From: Paramagnetospirillum caucaseum
GTDB taxonomy: Bacteria; Pseudomonadota; Alphaproteobacteria; Rhodospirillales; Magnetospirillaceae
NCBI RefSeq assembly: GCF_000342045.1
Contig: NZ_AONQ01000049.1
Coordinates: forward strand, 1 to 33,377
Length of the DNA: 33,377 bases
Direction: 5' to 3'
Shown: positions 7,913 through 15,511 of the stretch, piece by piece
Position numbering within the stretch: the stretch's first letter is position 1
How the letters are laid out: every line of letters starts with the position of its first letter
Notes under the pieces: generated by a model
Told to the model about the DNA's origin: nothing
Database searches by the model: none
The model's input: the letters and a program-made list of their open reading frames with translations, nothing else
Made by a program: the position numbers and the translations under genes

Positions 7913-10177
7913 CTAGTCCGGTAGTCTGGGCAGGGTGAAGACGATGCGGGTGCCCTTGCCGGGGCCGTCGGATTCCGCCCAGATGCGGCCGCCGTGGCGT
8001 TCGATGATCTTGCGGCAGACCGGCAGGCCGATGCCGGTGCCGCCGCCGTATTCGTCGCGCTGGTGCAGGCGCTGGAACAGCCCGAAGATCCGTTCCTCGT
8101 ATCCCCGGCCAAGTTCGAGGCCGATGCCGTTGTCGGCCACGGTGATCCGCCACATTTCCGGCCCGTCGGCGCGGCAATCCACGGTGATGCGCACCGGCTG
8201 GGCGCCGTGGTACTTCAGCGCGTTGCCGAACAGGTTGAGCAGGACGCGGTAGAGTTCGTCGTCGCTGCCCATGACCTGGGGCAGGGGGGCGGCGATCTCG
8301 ATGGTGGCGCTGGCGGCTTCCATCTGGCTGCGCAGGCTGTCGCGGGTGCCGGCCGCCAGATCGGACAGTGACACCGGGTGCATGGCCTGGGTGCCGCGCC
8401 CGACCCGGCTGACCTCCAGCAGGTCGCGCACCAGGCAGTCCATGCGGTTGGCGGCGTCGGTAATGATCTTGACGAATTCCCGCTCATCGCCGTCCAGCCG
8501 CCCTTCCAGCCGCCGGGCCAGCAGGGTGGAGAACGAGGTGATGTTGCGCAGCGGCTCGCGCAGGTCGTGGGAGGCGACGTAGGCATAGGCCTCGAGATCG
8601 GCGTTGGAGCGCTCCAGCGCCTGATTCTTGTCGCGCAGCGCCTCCTCGATCGCCTTGGCCTGGGTGATGTCGGTATGGAATCCCAGGGTATAGGGAGAGC
8701 CGCTGGACGGATTGGCGACCTCGAAGGACTTGGCGTGCAGCCAGGCCACCGTGCCGTCGGGGCGAACCACCCGAAAGTCCGATTCGTATTCCCCCGATCC
8801 GATACGCGACGCCACGAAATTCATCACCTGGTCGCGGTCCTCGGGATGAATCCAGGCCGGCCACAGGGAGGGATCGGCCACCAGTTCCTCGGGGTCCCGT
8901 CCCCACAGGCGGCGGAAGGCCGGGCTGACATAGTGGAAGCGGCGATAGTCCATGTCGGCGATGTAGAACACCTGATCGATGGTCTCGGCCATTTCGCGGA
9001 AGCGCCGCTCGCTTTCCGCCAGAACCCGTTCGGCCTGCTTGCGTTCGGAAATGTCGCGCAGGAAGACGAACAGCCGTCCGCCGCCCGCCGGGAAATACGA
9101 GGTGCTGATCTCCACGTCCCATTCGCCGCCGTCCCTGGCGCGGTGGCGGGTCTCGAAGCGGCGGGCCTCTCCCTTGACCACGGTCTCGATGTTGGCGCGG
9201 ATGGATTCCTCGGTCTGGACGGCGTCCAGGTCGGAGATGATCATGCTCAGCAACTGCTCGCGGCTGTAGCCCGAGCGCGCGGCATAGGCGTTGTTGACCT
9301 CCATGAGGCGGCCCTGGCGGTCGGTCATCCAGAAGCCGTCGGACGAAGTTTCGATGATGGCGCGGTAATGCTGTTCGCTGTCGCGCAGCGCCAGGGTCAT
9401 CCGGGTGTTGGCCACCAGCCGGGAATGGCTGCGCCGGGCGATTGCGCCGATGGCCAGCGTCCCCAGGACCCAGAGGACGCCGTGGGTGGTGCTCATGGTC
9501 CGCACCGCGCCGGCCTCGCTGGCCAGATAGGGCGCCAGCGGCACCGAGACGCCGATGCCACCCCGCACCTCGCCGTCCTGGAAGCCGAGATGGCCGTGGC
9601 ATTTCTGGCAGCTGGGCTCCATGCGGAACGGCTTGAACAGGCGCAGGAAGGGGGCGCCGTCGATGTCGGAAACCTCCATCAGCTCGGTCTTGCGGCCCTC
9701 GGCGAACTGGCGGATGCCCTCGGCCTCCCACGGGTCGGCCTTGTTGTTGGGGTTGAGGTAGATGATCCCGACGATGCGCCCCTTGATGCCGTAAAGCTCG
9801 CCATGGTCCTGCATCATCTCGCGCAGCATGTAGGCGGGATTCATCAGGGTCAGCCGCCGCCCGTCATCGGCGATCAGGTCGCGGTCGGGCAGGTGGGCCA
9901 TCCACGGGCTGGGCGGCGTCTTCTCGGTGGGCTCGACATAGACGCCGCCATGGCCCGAGGCCCACAGGCGATAGGCGACGTCCTTGTTGAAATTGGCCAG
10001 GGCGGTGTTGGTGGCCAGTTCCAGGGTGATCTCGTGCTGCTTGGCGATGTTCCAGGCCAGCGATCCGCCCAGCAGCAGGCTCCAGGCCAGCAGGCCCAGG
10101 GCAGCATAGCGCGCCACCCGGGCCTTGACCTCGGCGAGGGCGGGGATCGCATCCGAACCTGGTTGCGTGGCGCTCAA
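7913..10177 (-). CDS. Sensor histidine kinase with Tll0287-like c-heme sensor and two PAS domains
   Basis: A 754-residue sensor kinase. A membrane segment at ~26-44 is followed by a periplasmic domain resembling DUF3365/Tll0287-like sensors, with a CQKCH c-type heme motif (C190, C193, H194), then a second membrane segment (~230-247). Cytoplasmic parts are PAS 1 (~265-380), PAS 2 (~390-508), HisKA with phospho-acceptor H537 in ASHDLREPLR, and HATPase with NLFGNALKY, DNGIG and GGGTGIGL. The heme suggests sensing of redox state, oxygen or nitric oxide in the periplasm. The start is TTG (10175-10177): no ATG or GTG lies upstream before the in-frame stop, and AGGA plus a GGGGGA run precede it. It is transcribed toward the second kinase; no partner regulator is seen. 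Confidence 0.85.
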   Translation of the reverse strand: MSATQPGSDAIPALAEVKARVARYAALGLLAWSLLLGGSLAWNIAKQHEITLELATNTALANFNKDVAYRLWASGHGGVYVEPTEKTPPSPWMAHLPDRDLIADDGRRLTLMNPAYMLREMMQDHGELYGIKGRIVGIIYLNPNNKADPWEAEGIRQFAEGRKTELMEVSDIDGAPFLRLFKPFRMEPSCQKCHGHLGFQDGEVRGGIGVSVPLAPYLASEAGAVRTMSTTHGVLWVLGTLAIGAIARRSHSRLVANTRMTLALRDSEQHYRAIIETSSDGFWMTDRQGRLMEVNNAYAARSGYSREQLLSMIISDLDAVQTEESIRANIETVVKGEARRFETRHRARDGGEWDVEISTSYFPAGGGRLFVFLRDISERKQAERVLAESERRFREMAETIDQVFYIADMDYRRFHYVSPAFRRLWGRDPEELVADPSLWPAWIHPEDRDQVMNFVASRIGSGEYESDFRVVRPDGTVAWLHAKSFEVANPSSGSPYTLGFHTDITQAKAIEEALRDKNQALERSNADLEAYAYVASHDLREPLRNITSFSTLLARRLEGRLDGDEREFVKIITDAANRMDCLVRDLLEVSRVGRGTQAMHPVSLSDLAAGTRDSLRSQMEAASATIEIAAPLPQVMGSDDELYRVLLNLFGNALKYHGAQPVRITVDCRADGPEMWRITVADNGIGLELGRGYEERIFGLFQRLHQRDEYGGGTGIGLPVCRKIIERHGGRIWAESDGPGKGTRIVFTLPRLPD

Positions 10178-10300
10178 ATCCTGTCCCCCAGTGCGTCGCC
10201 GCTCCAGCCAATCTTCGGAAATGATACCAAAGGTCTAGGCGTGCGGCATCATGACATCTCGTGACGAATCCTGACCAAACGGGCAGTCCGGGAGTAGATC

Positions 10301-10366
10301 ATGGACTTTGCCGCGCTGTGGGCCATCTGGACGAAAGGCCGGCGCACCCGATATAAAACTGAATGA
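10301..10366 (+). CDS. Possible 21-residue leader ORF translationally coupled to arfB
   Basis: An ATG at 10301 follows a GGGAG motif (10289-10293) at good spacing and opens a 21-codon frame (begins MDFAALWAIW, ends in a basic RYKTE). Its TGA at 10364-10366 overlaps the arfB ATG (10363-10365) as ATGA, the classic coupling arrangement. An in-frame TAG at 10295-10297 rules out a longer version. Two Trp and a basic tail are visible; it resembles no family I know. It may be a leader peptide setting arfB translation, or chance. Confidence 0.4.
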   Translation: MDFAALWAIWTKGRRTRYKTE

Positions 10367-10782
10367 TCCACATCACCCACCGCATCTCCATTGACGAGAA
10401 GGAAATCGACGAGAGCTTCGTCCGCTCGTCCGGCCCGGGCGGCCAGAACGTCAACAAGGTCGAGACGGCGGTCCAACTGCGCTTCGATGCGCGGCGTTCG
10501 CCGTCGCTGCCCGATGATGTGAGCGTGCGGTTGCAGAAACTGGCGGGCAGCCGCCTGACCCAGGACGGCGTGATCATCATCATCGCCCAGACCCATCGCA
10601 GCCAGGAGCGCAACCGCGCCGAGGCGCTGGACCGGCTGGTGGAGATGATCCGCGAGGCCGCCAAGCCGCCACCGCCAAAGCGCCGTCCCACCAAGCCCAC
10701 CAAGGGCTCCAAGGAGCGTCGGCTGGAGAGCAAGGGCAAGCGCTCCGAGACCAAGAAGTTGCGGTCGGAACGGCCGGAATAG
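10363..10782 (+). CDS. arfB: Ribosome-rescue peptidyl-tRNA hydrolase ArfB (YaeJ)
   Basis: A 139-residue release-factor-like hydrolase that frees ribosomes stalled without a stop codon. The catalytic GGQ is in SSGPGGQNVNKVETAV (residues 22-37), the diagnostic class I release-factor loop. No codon-recognition domain is present, and the protein ends in a long Lys/Arg/Pro-rich tail (~101-139) of the kind ArfB inserts into the empty mRNA channel. The length matches E. coli YaeJ (about 140). It acts on the 70S ribosome in the cytoplasm. The start overlaps the stop of a possible 21-codon upstream ORF. A TATAAA sequence at about 10352-10357 lies too close to the start to be its promoter. Confidence 0.93.
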   Translation: MIHITHRISIDEKEIDESFVRSSGPGGQNVNKVETAVQLRFDARRSPSLPDDVSVRLQKLAGSRLTQDGVIIIIAQTHRSQERNRAEALDRLVEMIREAAKPPPPKRRPTKPTKGSKERRLESKGKRSETKKLRSERPE

Positions 10783-10818
10783 GTGCATGCCCCGCGAGGG
10801 CCGATGTGAGGTGACGAC

Positions 10819-11163
10819 GTGGCAATCCTCGAGACCTTCCACGCCAAGGGGCTGACCAGCCAGGCGGCCTATCGCAGCCGGGACGAGGCTGCGTTCTGGG
10901 TCCGGGCGCACCGCAACCGTTTGCTGGCGGGCTGGGTCTGCGACCTGACCGACGAGGACAGCCAGAACTACCTCCGCCTGCTTCTCGATGCCGATTTCGC
11001 CAGGGTTTCGACCTCGGCCACCGAGGGGTTCCTGATGCTGAAGATCCGCAACGACCTGATGGGCTTCGGCATCTTTCTTTCCCCCGCCGAGTTGAAGGAT
11101 GTCTGCCGGCGCTTCGAGCAGCAGGCCTTGCTTGAGCAGGGGGAGGGCGTGCCGGCTCCTTGA
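10819..11163 (+). CDS. DUF1476 / ATPase inhibitor zeta-like protein
   Basis: A 114-residue protein matching the alphaproteobacterial zeta (DUF1476) pattern: a short N-terminal segment, RDEAAFWVRAHRNRLLAGW (the conserved RxEx5-6AxRN+LLGxW core), a helix with LLLDADFARV (family VVxADFEE) and MLKIRNDLMGFGI (family KIRxDF). Zeta of Paracoccus-type F1-ATPase blocks ATP hydrolysis with its N-terminal helix. This copy is diverged (Trp/Cys substitutions, Ser/Thr-rich central loop), so it may be a second, specialised paralogue. The start is GTG at 10819, preceded by GAGGTGA. It follows arfB by 36 bases, possibly in the same transcript. Confidence 0.7.
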   Translation: MAILETFHAKGLTSQAAYRSRDEAAFWVRAHRNRLLAGWVCDLTDEDSQNYLRLLLDADFARVSTSATEGFLMLKIRNDLMGFGIFLSPAELKDVCRRFEQQALLEQGEGVPAP

Positions 11164-11277
11164 GGCTGATCTGAGCCGCAAGACCGCCTGCCGCCTCCCG
11201 AATCCGTCCCTTCCCTTTGCAGCGCCGGGCGTTCCGCATCCCGCCGGCGGGTGCTTCCCCATGGCTGTTCCGACCGC

Positions 11278-11320
11278 TTGACACGATAATTCTATTAGTC
11301 TACAGATTAGCAGACTAAAG
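11278..11320 (+). promoter_or_regulatory. Candidate promoter and operator of the sulfate uptake operon
   Basis: A perfect -35 TTGACA (11278-11283) is followed after 17 bases by a weak -10 (TACAGA, 11301-11306). Overlapping the -10 is the inverted repeat TTAGTCT-N10-AGACTAA (11295-11301 and 11312-11318) with an internal ATTAG direct repeat. The A/T-rich dyad stands out in GC-rich surroundings and is placed where a repressor would block polymerase. The regulator is unknown; an Rrf2-type sulfur regulator is one possibility. Confidence 0.55.
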
Positions 11321-11355
11321 AGAGGTGGCGTGCCCCATGTGTGGAGTTGGAGGGT

Positions 11356-12402
11356 ATGATGATCGGATTTCATGAGGATGAGGCGCGAAGCCTGCTGTTG
11401 GCCGCCCTGTTCGCGGTGGTGCTGGCCCTGGGGCTGGCGGTCCTGATGCCCGGCGCCCAGGCGGCCGAGTCCCGCACGCTGCTCAACGTGTCCTACGATC
11501 CCACCCGCGAGCTGTATCAGGCGCTCAACGAGTCCTTCATCAAGCAGTGGAAGGCCATGAGCGGCGAGGACCTGAAGATCAACCAGTCCCACGGCGGTTC
11601 GGGCAAGCAGGCCCGTTCGGTGATCGACGGGCTGGAGGCCGACGTGGTGACCCTGGCGCTGGCCTACGACATCGACGCCGTCGCCGACAAGGCCAGGCTG
11701 CTGGACGGCGGCTGGCAGAAGCGTCTGGCCTACAATTCGGCGCCCTACACCTCGACCATCGTGTTCCTGGTCAGGAAGGGCAATCCCAAGCAGGTCAAGG
11801 ATTGGGGCGATCTGGTCAAGCCGGGCGTCTCGGTGATCACCCCCAATCCCAAGACCTCGGGCGGGGCGCGCTGGAACTATCTGGCCGCCTGGGGCTACGC
11901 CCTCGACCGCAACGACGGCGACGCCGCCAAGGCCCAGGATTTCGTGGCCGCCCTGTTCCGGAACGTTCCGGTGCTGGATTCGGGGGCGCGCGGCTCCACC
12001 GTCACCTTCGCCCAGCGCGGCCTGGGCGACGTGCTGCTGGCCTGGGAGAACGAGGCCCATCTGGCGCTGAAGGAATTCGGTTCGGGCTTCGAGATCGTCA
12101 CCCCCTCGCTGTCCATCCTGGCCGAGCCGCCGGTGGCGGTGGTCGACAAGGTGGTGGACAAGCGCGGCACCCGCGCCGTCGCCCAGGCCTATCTCGAGTT
12201 CCTCTACACCCCCGAGGCCCAGGAGATCATCGCGCGGAACTTCTACCGTCCCCGCGATCCCGAGGTGGTCAGGAAGACCGCCGCCGCCTTCGCGCCGGTC
12301 AAGCTGTTCACCATCGACGACGTGTTCGGCGGCTGGCGCAAGGTCCAGACCGAGCACTTCTCCGACGGCGGCGTGTTCGACCGCATCACGGCCAAGAAAT
12401 AG
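11356..12402 (+). CDS. cysP: Sulfate/thiosulfate-binding periplasmic protein
   Basis: The periplasmic solute-binding component of the sulfate ABC transporter. It has an N-terminal hydrophobic signal segment ending AQA (cleavage before AES, about residue 36), then diagnostic Sbp/CysP motifs: [61 protein letters not shown] and [12 protein letters not shown]. The length of ~348 residues fits the family. The n-region is acidic before the hydrophobic stretch, unusual for a signal peptide, so the true start may be ATG 11359 (spacing from GGAGGG is better) or GTG 11341. It heads cysP-cysT-cysW-cysA, with a promoter/operator candidate directly upstream. The family binds sulfate and sometimes thiosulfate. 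Confidence 0.93.
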   Translation: MMIGFHEDEARSLLLAALFAVVLALGLAVLMPGAQAAESRTLLNVSYDPTRELYQALNESFIKQWKAMSGEDLKINQSHGGSGKQARSVIDGLEADVVTLALAYDIDAVADKARLLDGGWQKRLAYNSAPYTSTIVFLVRKGNPKQVKDWGDLVKPGVSVITPNPKTSGGARWNYLAAWGYALDRNDGDAAKAQDFVAALFRNVPVLDSGARGSTVTFAQRGLGDVLLAWENEAHLALKEFGSGFEIVTPSLSILAEPPVAVVDKVVDKRGTRAVAQAYLEFLYTPEAQEIIARNFYRPRDPEVVRKTAAAFAPVKLFTIDDVFGGWRKVQTEHFSDGGVFDRITAKK

Positions 12403-12413
12403 GGGCGGAGAAA

Positions 12414-13262
12414 TTGGCCGTCCTCGCCCTTTCCCTGCCGCGCCGCGCGCCCAGCGTCATTCCCGGCTTCGGCCCGACGCTGGGCTTCACCCTGGCCTAT
12501 CTGTCGCTGATCGTGCTGCTACCGCTGGCGGCGCTGGTGATCAAGGCGGCGGGCACCACGCTGGAGCAATGGACGGCGATCCTGAGCGACCCCCGGGTGC
12601 TGTCGGCGCTCGGCCTGTCGTTCGGCGGCGCCCTGGCCGCCGCGCTGATCAACGCGGTATTCGGTCTGCTGGTGGCCTGGGTGCTGGTGCGCTATCCCTT
12701 TCCCGGCCGCCGGCTGGTGGATGCCGCCATCGACCTGCCCTTCGCCCTGCCCACAGCCGTGGCCGGCATCGCGCTGACCGCGCTGTACGCCCCCAACGGC
12801 TGGCTGGGCCGGCTGCTGGAGCCGCTGGGCGTCAAGGTGGCCTTCACGCCGCTGGGCGTGGTGGTGGCCATGGTGTTCATCGGCCTGCCCTTCGTGGTGC
12901 GCACGGTGGAACCGGTGCTGCACGACGTGGACCTGGAACTTGAGGAGGCGGCCGCCTCGCTGGGCGCCGACCGGCTGCAGACCTTCCTGCGGGTGATCCT
13001 GCCGGCCGTCTTGCCGTCGCTGCTGACCGGCTTTTCCCTGGCCCTGGCCCGGGCGGTGGGCGAGTACGGCTCGGTGATCTTCATCGCCGGCAACCTGCCC
13101 GGCGTGTCCGAGATCGCGCCTTTGCTGATCGTCACCAAGCTGGAGCAGTACGATTACGTGGGCGCCACCGCCATCGCCACGGTAATGCTGGCGATTTCGT
13201 TCACCCTGCTGCTGGCGGTCAACCTGCTGCAGAAGTGGCGCCGCGCGCAGATGGGAGGGTGA
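12414..13262 (+). CDS. cysT: Sulfate ABC transporter permease CysT (CysU)
   Basis: A 282-residue inner-membrane permease with about six hydrophobic segments and the binding-protein-dependent transport signature: the EAA loop reads EEAAASLGADRLQTFLRVIL, followed by a LPSLLTGFSLALARAVGEYGS stretch diagnostic of CysT. The start is TTG at 12414, preceded by GGCGGAG; no ATG lies between it and the first membrane helix. The cysP stop is 11 bases upstream. It pairs with CysW as the translocation channel, powered by CysA. It ends MGG-stop with only four bases before cysW. Confidence 0.93.
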   Translation: MAVLALSLPRRAPSVIPGFGPTLGFTLAYLSLIVLLPLAALVIKAAGTTLEQWTAILSDPRVLSALGLSFGGALAAALINAVFGLLVAWVLVRYPFPGRRLVDAAIDLPFALPTAVAGIALTALYAPNGWLGRLLEPLGVKVAFTPLGVVVAMVFIGLPFVVRTVEPVLHDVDLELEEAAASLGADRLQTFLRVILPAVLPSLLTGFSLALARAVGEYGSVIFIAGNLPGVSEIAPLLIVTKLEQYDYVGATAIATVMLAISFTLLLAVNLLQKWRRAQMGG

Positions 13263-13266
13263 GACG

Positions 13267-14106
13267 ATGAGCGCGAGTTCGACCCGTGAAACGCCGCCGG
13301 TGCGCTGGGGGCTGACCCTGCTGGCCCTGGCGTTCCTGGCCCTGTTCCTGGTGGCCCCCCTGGTCGCCGTGCTGGCCGAGGCCTTCGCCAAGGGCTGGGA
13401 CGCCTATGTCCGCGCCCTGTCGGGGGACGACACCTGGTCGTCCATCCGCCTGACCCTGATCGTCGCCGCCATCTCGGTGCCGCTCAACGTCGCCTTCGGC
13501 CTGGCGGCCAGCTGGGCCGTCGCCAAGTTCGATTTTTCCGGCAAGAGCCTGCTGGTCTCGCTGATCGAGCTGCCGTTCTCGGTTTCCCCGGTGATCTCGG
13601 GGCTGATCTACGTGCTGCTGTTCGGCCTGCAGGGGCTGCTCGGCCCCTGGCTGGCGGAAAACGACCTCAAGGTCATCTTCGCGGTGCCGGGCATCGTGCT
13701 CGCCACCGTCTTCGTCACCTTTCCCTTCGTGGCCCGCGAGTTGATTCCGCTGATGGAGGAGCAGGGGCGCGAGGAGGAGGAGGCGGCGTTGACCCTGGGG
13801 GCCTCGGGCCTTGCCGCCTTCTGGCTGGTGACCCTGCCCAATGTCCGCTGGGGGCTGCTGTACGGCGTGCTGCTGTGCAACGCGCGGGCCATGGGAGAGT
13901 TCGGTGCCGTATCCGTGGTTTCCGGCCATATCCGGGGACTGACAAACACCATGCCGCTGCATGTGGAGATACTCTACAATGAATACGATTTCGTCGGCGC
14001 TTTCGCGGTCGCCTCTCTCCTCGCCGTTCTGGCCCTTGTCACTCTGGCGGTCAAATCGGCGCTCGAATGGTGGCATCGGGACGAACTTGCCGCCGCAGGC
14101 CATTGA
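13267..14106 (+). CDS. cysW: Sulfate ABC transporter permease CysW
   Basis: A 279-residue second permease of the sulfate importer. Hydrophobic segments start at ~14-37, and the central region has [20 protein letters not shown], diagnostic of CysW. The EAA loop is [36 protein letters not shown] and [19 protein letters not shown] follow near the C-terminus. The ATG at 13267 has a GGGAGGG ribosome-binding site lying in the last codons of cysT, indicating translational coupling. The gene is followed by cysA after ten bases. Confidence 0.94.
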   Translation: MSASSTRETPPVRWGLTLLALAFLALFLVAPLVAVLAEAFAKGWDAYVRALSGDDTWSSIRLTLIVAAISVPLNVAFGLAASWAVAKFDFSGKSLLVSLIELPFSVSPVISGLIYVLLFGLQGLLGPWLAENDLKVIFAVPGIVLATVFVTFPFVARELIPLMEEQGREEEEAALTLGASGLAAFWLVTLPNVRWGLLYGVLLCNARAMGEFGAVSVVSGHIRGLTNTMPLHVEILYNEYDFVGAFAVASLLAVLALVTLAVKSALEWWHRDELAAAGH

Positions 14107-14116
14107 GGAAGCCGGT

Positions 14117-15160
14117 ATGATCGAGGTCGAGAACGTCTCCAAGCGCTTCGGCAATTTCGCCGCGCTGGACCAGGTGTCCCTGCGGGTGGCCCAGGGCAAG
14201 CTGGTGGCGCTGCTGGGGCCTTCGGGCTCGGGCAAGACTACCTTGCTGCGCATCCTGGCCGGGTTGGAGCAGCCCGACGACGGGCGCATCCGTCTGGGCG
14301 GCATCGACGCCACCGGTCTGGGAACCCGCGACCGCAAGGTGGGCTTCGTCTTCCAGCACTACGCCCTGTTCCGCCACATGACGGTGGCGGAGAACATCGC
14401 CTTCGGCCTGAAGGTCCGGAAGGGCGCCAATCGTCCCTCCAAGGCCGCCATCACCGAGAAGGTCCATACCCTGCTGGAACTGGTGCAGCTGGAAGGCCTG
14501 GCCGGGCGCTATCCCAGCCAGCTGTCGGGCGGCCAGCGCCAGCGCGTCGCCCTGGCCCGCGCCCTGGCGGTGGAGCCGCGCCTGCTGCTGCTCGACGAGC
14601 CGTTCGGCGCGCTGGACGCCCAGGTGCGCAAGGACCTGCGCCGCTGGCTGCGGCATCTGCACGACGAGATGGGCCTGACCGGCGTGTTCGTCACCCACGA
14701 CCAGGAGGAGGCGCTCGAGGTTGCCGACGAGGTGGTGGTGATGAACAAGGGCCGCATCGAGCAGATCGGCACCCCCGCCGAGATCTACGACAGCCCCGCC
14801 ACGCCCTTCGTCTACCGCTTCCTCGGCAACGTCAACGCCGTGGCCTGTCGGGTGGCCGGCGGCCAGGCCCAGGTGGGCGGCCTGCATATCGGTGAGGGAA
14901 GGGCTGACGGCCCCGGTACCGCCTTCATCCGCCCCCATGACGTGGAAGTTCTCGAACTGTCGCCCGATCTGCCCCAGGCGAGGGTCCGCCAGGTAGTGGT
15001 GCTCGGCCCCGTGGTGCGCGCCGAACTGGAACTGGCCGGCGGCGTCACCGTCGAGGCGGAATTGTCGCGCGACATCAAGGACAAGCTTGGCCTGCGGCGC
15101 GGCCTCGAGGTCTCCGTCTTCCTGCGCAAGGCGCGGGTTTTCGTCGGCGAAAACGTGTAG
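14117..15160 (+). CDS. cysA: Sulfate ABC transporter ATP-binding protein CysA
   Basis: A 347-residue ATPase subunit. Walker A GPSGSGKT (34-41), Q-loop [12 protein letters not shown] signature [19 protein letters not shown], Walker [13 protein letters not shown] and switch H in [16 protein letters not shown] are all present and intact. A C-terminal regulatory extension (about 240-347, TOBE-like, with the CysA-typical FIRPHDVEV) follows. The ATG at 14117 has GAGGAAG upstream. The protein is cytoplasmic and energises CysT/CysW. Only 37 bases separate it from the cytochrome gene, so sulfate uptake and sulfide oxidation genes may share a transcript. Confidence 0.95.
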   Translation: MIEVENVSKRFGNFAALDQVSLRVAQGKLVALLGPSGSGKTTLLRILAGLEQPDDGRIRLGGIDATGLGTRDRKVGFVFQHYALFRHMTVAENIAFGLKVRKGANRPSKAAITEKVHTLLELVQLEGLAGRYPSQLSGGQRQRVALARALAVEPRLLLLDEPFGALDAQVRKDLRRWLRHLHDEMGLTGVFVTHDQEEALEVADEVVVMNKGRIEQIGTPAEIYDSPATPFVYRFLGNVNAVACRVAGGQAQVGGLHIGEGRADGPGTAFIRPHDVEVLELSPDLPQARVRQVVVLGPVVRAELELAGGVTVEAELSRDIKDKLGLRRGLEVSVFLRKARVFVGENV

Positions 15161-15197
15161 AATGCGCCGAATTTCCCTCACCGAGGTGGAGGTTGCC

Positions 15198-15497
15198 ATG
15201 CGGATATTGCCGATTCTGGTCATTCTGGGTGTGGTTGTCGCCCATCCCGTCACGGCCCGGGCCGCCGAGCCCGCCCCGCTGGCGGCGGCGGTCTGCGCCA
15301 ATTGCCACGGCACGGAGGGCCGGAACGAAGGGGCGATCCCGGCCATCGCCGGCAAGCCCGCCTTCCTGATCGCCGGCAAGCTGCGCGATTTCAAGGCCGA
15401 CAAGGTGGCCAACGCCACGGTCATGCCGCGTCTGACCAAGGGCCTTACCGAGGCCGAGATCGACACGGTCGCCCAGTATTTCGCCAATCTGCGCTGA
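15198..15497 (+). CDS. fccA: Monoheme cytochrome c, probable cytochrome subunit of flavocytochrome c sulfide dehydrogenase
   Basis: A 99-residue class I cytochrome c with a cleavable signal peptide (hydrophobic 3-15, cleavage near ARA/AEP), heme motif CANCH (C33, C36, H37) and probable axial Met76 in TVMPRLTKGLTEAEI. This is the pattern of the small single-heme FccA/SoxE-type subunit that takes electrons from FccB. The ATG at 15198 has a strong GAGGTGGAGG site; an upstream ATG at 15162 is in frame but poorly spaced and would bury the signal peptide. It lies between cysA (37 bases) and the flavoprotein (14 bases) on the same strand. It is periplasmic. A generic c553-type carrier is the main alternative, but the context favours FccA. 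Confidence 0.82.
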   Translation: MRILPILVILGVVVAHPVTARAAEPAPLAAAVCANCHGTEGRNEGAIPAIAGKPAFLIAGKLRDFKADKVANATVMPRLTKGLTEAEIDTVAQYFANLR

Positions 15498-15511
15498 GGG
15501 GAGTGAACGCC

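Noticed and set aside
6550-10264. Long plus-strand frames opposite the two histidine kinases
   Set aside because: These are antisense shadows. The minus strand encodes complete PAS, HisKA and HATPase domains.
11236-11254. A GC-rich palindrome (GCA-T-CCCGCC/GGCGGG-TGC) after the zeta-like gene, as terminator
   Set aside because: It is followed by TTCCCC rather than a T-run and has almost no loop; evidence is too weak.
10249-12357. A 702-codon minus-strand frame over arfB, the zeta-like gene and cysP
   Set aside because: The opposite strand has three family-recognisable proteins; the antisense product shows no family features.
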